From Bacteriovoracaceae bacterium (GTDB taxonomy: Bacteria > Bdellovibrionota > UBA1018), in contig JAHFAB010000068.1 of NCBI GenBank assembly GCA_023250795.1, positions 1 to 8,277 of the forward strand: a stretch of 8,277 nucleotides of DNA, read 5' to 3'. The stretch's first letter is position 1, and every line of letters starts with the position of its first letter. A program made the translations under genes and the position numbers. Shown here in pieces: positions 5,874 to 8,277 of this stretch. The notes beneath the pieces were generated by a model that saw nothing but the letters and a program-made list of their open reading frames with translations, had not been told where the DNA came from and did no database searches.

Positions 5874-6150
5874 GGTGTGTCACCTCTATGACCTCAATTA
5901 ATTCCAACAAACCATCTTGGCGCTCCACATAGATCGTTCGCCAAGCCTGATTCAATCGCACTGAACGTTGTCCCTTACGATGTCCGTGGAGGGGCTCGTC
6001 ATGGAATCCTGGACGGGTACGAATATTTCGTATACCGGCTGTTCTTATAGCTGTTACCCAGGCGAAGAACTTCTTGGCAATCACCTGAGGAATATCATCA
6101 AGCTGCTTCTGAACCCTCCTGCCCCAGATCACGGTATTGATTTCACCCAT
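5863..6150 (-). CDS. HigB/Gp49-like toxin of the RelE/ParE superfamily
   Basis: This is a 95-residue protein of normal length for the family. The core R44-T-R-P-G-F-H-D-E-P-L-x-G-x-R-x-G-Q-R-S-V-R-L-N (44-67), followed by W-R-T-I-Y-V and the ending E-V-T-H-H-E-Y, are hallmarks of HigB-type toxins. These cleave mRNA, usually at the ribosome; basic residues R58, R62, R65 and R71 are candidates for RNA contact. Toxin first and antitoxin second is the usual HigBA order. There is no Shine-Dalgarno before the ATG and the promoter -10 ends 9 bases upstream of it, so the transcript may be leaderless. That is worth noting for a toxin, whose level would then be set by weak initiation. Confidence 0.9.
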   Translation of the reverse strand: MGEINTVIWGRRVQKQLDDIPQVIAKKFFAWVTAIRTAGIRNIRTRPGFHDEPLHGHRKGQRSVRLNQAWRTIYVERQDGLLELIEVIEVTHHEY

Positions 6151-6159
6151 CTGTCACTG

Positions 6160-6188
6160 ATCATACTTCAATTAGAAGTACATTGCAA
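6160..6188 (-). promoter_or_regulatory. HigBA-like operon promoter
   Basis: On the minus strand TTGCAA (6188 to 6183), a 17-base spacer and TATGAT (6165 to 6160; five of six match TATAAT). Expected transcription start is about 6152-6153, only 2-3 bases before ATG 6150. Confidence 0.7.
6164..6180. promoter_or_regulatory. Inverted repeat in the HigBA promoter, probable antitoxin operator
   Basis: TACTTC and GAAGTA are perfect 6-bp arms around a 5-bp centre. The element fills the promoter spacer and touches the -10 box, the usual place for autoregulation by a HigA-type dimer. Confidence 0.6.
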
Positions 6189-6406
6189 GACTCATTTTTT
6201 AGCTTCAGAATACGATAAGCTCTTTTTAACAATTCTTAATTCGAATTCTTTGAAAAGTGGCTGAACTGCGCAAAGGTAGACGAACCACTCGTTGTGGTGA
6301 GAACATACACAGCTAAGTGGAAAAAAGAGCGACTACCATTTCTCATCTTACTTAATTGCTAACAAAATCAATCCATTCCTACAGTTGGAGGCTTAGTTTA
6401 AAGATA
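6189..6406. other. Divergent intergenic region between the two toxin modules
   Basis: I see no convincing gene. It holds a 5-bp stem (ACCAC, TCGTT loop, GTGGT) near 6284-6298 with no T-run, and an AATTCGAATT palindrome near 6239-6248. The HigBA-like promoter lies at its left edge and the nucleotidyltransferase promoter at its right edge. Confidence 0.5.
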
Positions 6407-6435
6407 TTGACATATCCAATGTATTGTAATATACC
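6407..6435 (+). promoter_or_regulatory. Promoter of the nucleotidyltransferase module
   Basis: TTGACA (6407-6412, perfect), a 17-base spacer and TATACC (6430-6435). Only six bases separate the -10 from ATG 6442, so the expected start falls on or within a base or so of the A of the ATG: a leaderless transcript. The spacer holds the small inverted repeat CAAT-GT-ATTG. Confidence 0.7.
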
Positions 6436-6441
6436 ATAGTT

Positions 6442-6966
6442 ATGGACACTTCTGCAGTATTTTATGCCCTCAATGAAGAGCTAACAACGAGAAGGGTAAA
6501 ACGAGAGTTTTTCATTTGTGGAGGGGCTGCGTTGATTGCTCTTAAGATTTTAAAACGAGCAACCCAAGATGTTGATGTTCTAAAGCCCGTTATTGACCCA
6601 ACGTTAAAAGCAGCAGCAGAGGCTGTAGCTACTACTCTTCAATTAAAGGAAGGATGGCTAAATAATGGCCCTGCGTTACTGGCCAACGAGTTGCCTCCTG
6701 GCTGGGAACTTCGCTGTATTGTGGTATTTCAAGGAAGCTGTTTAAAGGTACGCGCTATTGGTCGAAAAGATTTGATCTACTCAAAACTCTATGCGGCCGC
6801 AGACCGAATGGATGATGTGGATGATCTCATTTCCTTAGAGCCTAGTGAAATTGAACTTGAGGAAGCACGTATTTGGGTTTTAGAAAGAGATGCATCAGAA
6901 ATTTGGCCTAGAGTCGTTACTGAATGCATCACTGAGGTGAAAAGAAAGTTAGCAAATGCCAAGTAA
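6442..6966 (+). CDS. AbiEii/DUF6036-like nucleotidyltransferase, candidate toxin
   Basis: This is a 174-residue protein. The N-terminal part has the nucleotidyltransferase-fold signature F-I-C-G27-G28-A-A-L followed by T41-x-D43-V-D45-V: the GG loop and two acidic residues that would hold metal and nucleotide. The second conserved block K109-D-L-I-Y-S-K115-L-Y-A-A-A-D-R and D127-D-L matches the K...D-x-x-D-L block of AbiEii-type and DUF6036 proteins. Members of the wider AbiEii/MenT group act as toxins that transfer nucleotides to RNA; some DUF6036 proteins may be housekeeping. No Shine-Dalgarno precedes the ATG. The gene overlaps the next by 11 bases, giving tight coupling in a two-gene operon. 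Confidence 0.75.
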   Translation: MDTSAVFYALNEELTTRRVKREFFICGGAALIALKILKRATQDVDVLKPVIDPTLKAAAEAVATTLQLKEGWLNNGPALLANELPPGWELRCIVVFQGSCLKVRAIGRKDLIYSKLYAAADRMDDVDDLISLEPSEIELEEARIWVLERDASEIWPRVVTECITEVKRKLANAK

Positions 6967-7654
6967 GAAAAAAGATGCTCAAAATATCACCTCAGATACA
7001 CTGAGGGACGCTTGGGAAAACTTAGGCATTGCCTTTGCTTTTAATAAGTCTGAAACAAATCACGCTGATCCAGAGAAAACATTGCTTCAGGCGCTCAAAG
7101 AGTTTAACGAAGATAAAAAAATGCTAAAACTTACCTTAGCTTGGTTAAAGGAATATGGCCAATTGGTTCATGTTGAAAGGCTGAGGGCTTTAGCAGTTTC
7201 CCTCTCAGCTGCAGAACTGGCCTGGTTAGGAGGATTAGCTCTTTATCAAGTAGAAAATGCTGATTTTCGCTGGCGTGCGATAGTGCAATTTGTGGAAAAA
7301 AAACTTGGAAATCCATCTCCACAGTTTTTAATCTCCCCTTTCGAAGAACTTCAAGCTAAAAGATTAGGCGCAGATCCTTGCTTTAAAAAATTTGGACTTT
7401 CAATTCCTCTGACTGTGGCCTCAGACGCTAAAAAAATTCGATCCAGACAACATGTTGTTGCTGGAAATCTTTGGCTCAGAACGCGAACTCTTTTTGGAAC
7501 AAACTGGAGAGCTGATATTGCAACAGTAATGGTTGAGCATCTTGTAGAAACTCCTTACCAAGCTTCAAAGCTTTTGGGTTGTAACTATGAGACTGCCAGT
7601 CGAAACTGGAAATCTTTAAAGGAAGCTCAAATAGAAACGTTGCTTAAAAAATAA
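6956..7654 (+). CDS. Partner of the nucleotidyltransferase with a C-terminal helix-turn-helix, candidate antitoxin/regulator
   Basis: This is a 232-residue, helix-rich protein with a Lys-rich start. The N-terminal two thirds (about 10-165) match nothing I know. The C-terminal part (about 170-232) reads L-W-L-R-T-R-T-L-F-G-x-N-W-R-A-D-I, then P-Y-Q-A-S-K-L-L-G-C-N-Y-E-T-A-S-R-N-W-K. This has the layout of a winged helix domain in which Q-A-S-K-L-L-G and Y-E-T-A-S-R-N-W are the two helices of the HTH. Its start lies inside the nucleotidyltransferase gene (11-base overlap), with only a weak AGAAAG as ribosome site. A DNA-binding protein coupled to a nucleotidyltransferase suggests antitoxin plus autoregulation, as in AbiE, but with the order reversed relative to AbiEi-AbiEii. 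The function is inferred from context. Confidence 0.7.
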   Translation: MPSKKKDAQNITSDTLRDAWENLGIAFAFNKSETNHADPEKTLLQALKEFNEDKKMLKLTLAWLKEYGQLVHVERLRALAVSLSAAELAWLGGLALYQVENADFRWRAIVQFVEKKLGNPSPQFLISPFEELQAKRLGADPCFKKFGLSIPLTVASDAKKIRSRQHVVAGNLWLRTRTLFGTNWRADIATVMVEHLVETPYQASKLLGCNYETASRNWKSLKEAQIETLLKK

Positions 7655-7710
7655 TAGATTAAAGGAAAGAAAATCAATACTCACTTGTCCAGCCTCCATC
7701 CGAGCTATCA

Positions 7711-7741
7711 CAGGCCTCAAAGCCCACTTGAAAAACCACCT
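7711..7741 (+). repeat. Right copy of the 31-bp perfect direct repeat
   Basis: Identical to 4484-4514, including the VOC stop codon, but with no VOC gene in front of it. The joint at 7710/7711 is therefore a novel junction, probably a duplication end point or an insertion boundary. Confidence 0.95.
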
Positions 7742-7793
7742 ACTATGGGCGCTGCTCGTTTTGGCAATTTACTTAACTGACAGAATCATATAG

Positions 7794-7928
7794 ACAGCCG
7801 GTACGAGCGGTTTTCTAGAACTGAAGGGGCCCCCTAAACTTGTGAGCATGTCCAACCGAGCAAAAAATATTAACGATGCAAAACATCTTTGGGAAATCTC
7901 AGAAAAACTCACTGGCGTTGCTTACTAA
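7794..7928 (+). pseudogene. 3' remnant of a short-chain dehydrogenase gene
   Basis: After a TAG (7791-7793) the frame stays open for 44 codons to TAA 7926-7928. The end A-K-H-L-W-E-I-S-E-K-L-T-G-V resembles the C-terminal helix of retinol-dehydrogenase-like SDR proteins (x-x-L-W-E-x-S-E-x-L-x-G), preceded by a G-x-x-x-x-x-x-G-P-P-K stretch in about the right place. Everything upstream (Rossmann fold, YxxxK) is missing. The short ATG frame at 7848 (26 residues) is part of this relic. Confidence 0.5.
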
Positions 7929-7945
7929 GCAGGTTGGAAGTAAAT

Positions 7946-7975
7946 TTGACAAATTAATGCGCAGAGCCATATATA
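7946..7975 (+). promoter_or_regulatory. Promoter of the secreted-protein gene at 7983
   Basis: TTGACA (7946-7951, perfect), an 18-base spacer and TATATA (7970-7975); an alternative -10 TATACT follows at 7972-7977. The start codon is only 7 bases downstream of TATATA, so the transcript would be leaderless. Confidence 0.7.
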
Positions 7976-7982
7976 CTGGTAC

Positions 7983-8277
7983 ATGAAATACACCACTATC
8001 AATAGTATTTTATTTTTTCTTATATTCAAATCTGCTTTAGTTTCCGCCTCTAATATTTCTCTCCAATCTGGGACACAGTTTTTTGCTGATTGGTATAACA
8101 ATTGGGATGCCGCAACTGCTTCTACTCCAGAGGGAGAAAAAGCTAGAACGTGGCTACTCGATCATGTCACTGACTCAGAACTATTAATGGCCTTCATAAA
8201 CCCAGTTCATAATAAGAAAGATCTGAGCGATTTTTTAAATTATCTAAACACCTCTCAAACATCAAGTACTCATGAAT
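7983..8277 (+). CDS. Exported protein, full-length version of the headless copy at 4501, 3' end outside the window
   Basis: The frame is open from ATG 7983 to the window edge (98 codons and one base, no stop). Residues 1-22 are a signal peptide (M-K-Y-T-T-I-N, hydrophobic core, cleavage near VSA-SN). The mature start has an aromatic-rich F-F-A-D-W-Y-N-N-W-D stretch. From L59 (base 8157) it is identical to the copy at 4513. If the rest also matches, the full protein is about 167 residues ending in L-L-L-E. There is no Shine-Dalgarno and no upstream in-frame start. I recognise no family. Confidence 0.75.
   Translation, partial: MKYTTINSILFFLIFKSALVSASNISLQSGTQFFADWYNNWDAATASTPEGEKARTWLLDHVTDSELLMAFINPVHNKKDLSDFLNYLNTSQTSSTHE
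8157..8277 (+). repeat. Right copy of the direct repeat of at least 121 bp
   Basis: Identical to 4513-4633 with no mismatch, cut by the window end. Here it is the middle of an intact frame, which marks this copy as the ancestral arrangement. Confidence 0.95.

Noticed and set aside
5635..6264. Plus-strand open frames opposite the HigBA-like genes
   Set aside because: Both minus-strand proteins show strong family motifs, correct lengths and the expected overlap, so the plus frames are shadows.
6240..6359. Open frame of about 39 codons between the two toxin modules, possibly a transposase remnant
   Set aside because: There is no clear family motif, no start with a ribosome site, and the length is within chance for this base composition.
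7826..7833. GGGGCCCC palindrome as a regulatory site
   Set aside because: It lies within the dehydrogenase remnant frame, is short, and has no promoter close to it.

Overview
The window looks like an accessory stretch of a moderately AT-rich Gram-negative bacterial chromosome. A Bdellovibrio-like predator (Bdellovibrionota) is my best guess, based on three things: several exported proteins of no clear family, a fragment of an HNH endonuclease family that is multi-copy there as I remember it, and a HigBA-type module of a kind common there. This is inference from protein style, not a database match. I saw no rRNA, tRNA, CRISPR array or integrase.

Left part (1-3231), all on the minus strand. 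Three successive genes encode proteins with Sec signal peptides. The first is a 310-residue protein with a beta-rich middle and a helical C-terminal part (3231 to 2299). The second is a 258-residue mostly helical protein (2117 to 1341). The third starts 38 bases further on, behind a strong ribosome site: a long exported RCC1-like seven-repeat propeller (1302 to the window edge, 434 codons with no stop) carrying a nine-G tract. The gap 2118-2298 holds two perfect 16-bp palindromes around a consensus -35 box, and two copies of TTCTAGAA.

Middle part (3232-4514). A 5'-truncated HNH endonuclease relic lies on the minus strand. It is followed by an intact small VOC/glyoxalase-fold gene on the plus strand (4127-4504).

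Right part (4484-8277). A 31-bp perfect direct repeat (4484-4514 and 7711-7741), which includes the last codons of the VOC gene, brackets about 3.2 kb. Inside are a headless copy of a secreted-protein gene (4501-4842), a Glyoxalase_3-type gene with a TTG start and a ribosome site that may be masked by a hairpin (4899-5525), a toxin-first HigBA-like module on the minus strand (6150 to 5565), and a two-gene plus-strand module (6442-7654). That last module pairs an AbiEii/DUF6036-like nucleotidyltransferase with a protein that has a C-terminal helix-turn-helix, and is a candidate toxin-antitoxin pair. Beyond the right repeat come a 3' remnant of a short-chain dehydrogenase and the start of the full-length version of the headless gene (7983 onward, with signal peptide and promoter). 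At least 121 bp of that gene are identical to the copy at 4513-4633. The arrangement fits a tandem duplication followed by a 415-bp deletion in the left copy.

Three accessory genes (6150 minus, 6442 plus, 7983 plus) have good sigma70-type promoters whose -10 boxes end only 7-9 bases before the ATG and have no Shine-Dalgarno. This suggests leaderless transcripts, in contrast to the clear ribosome sites at 1302, 2117, 3231, 4127 and 4899.
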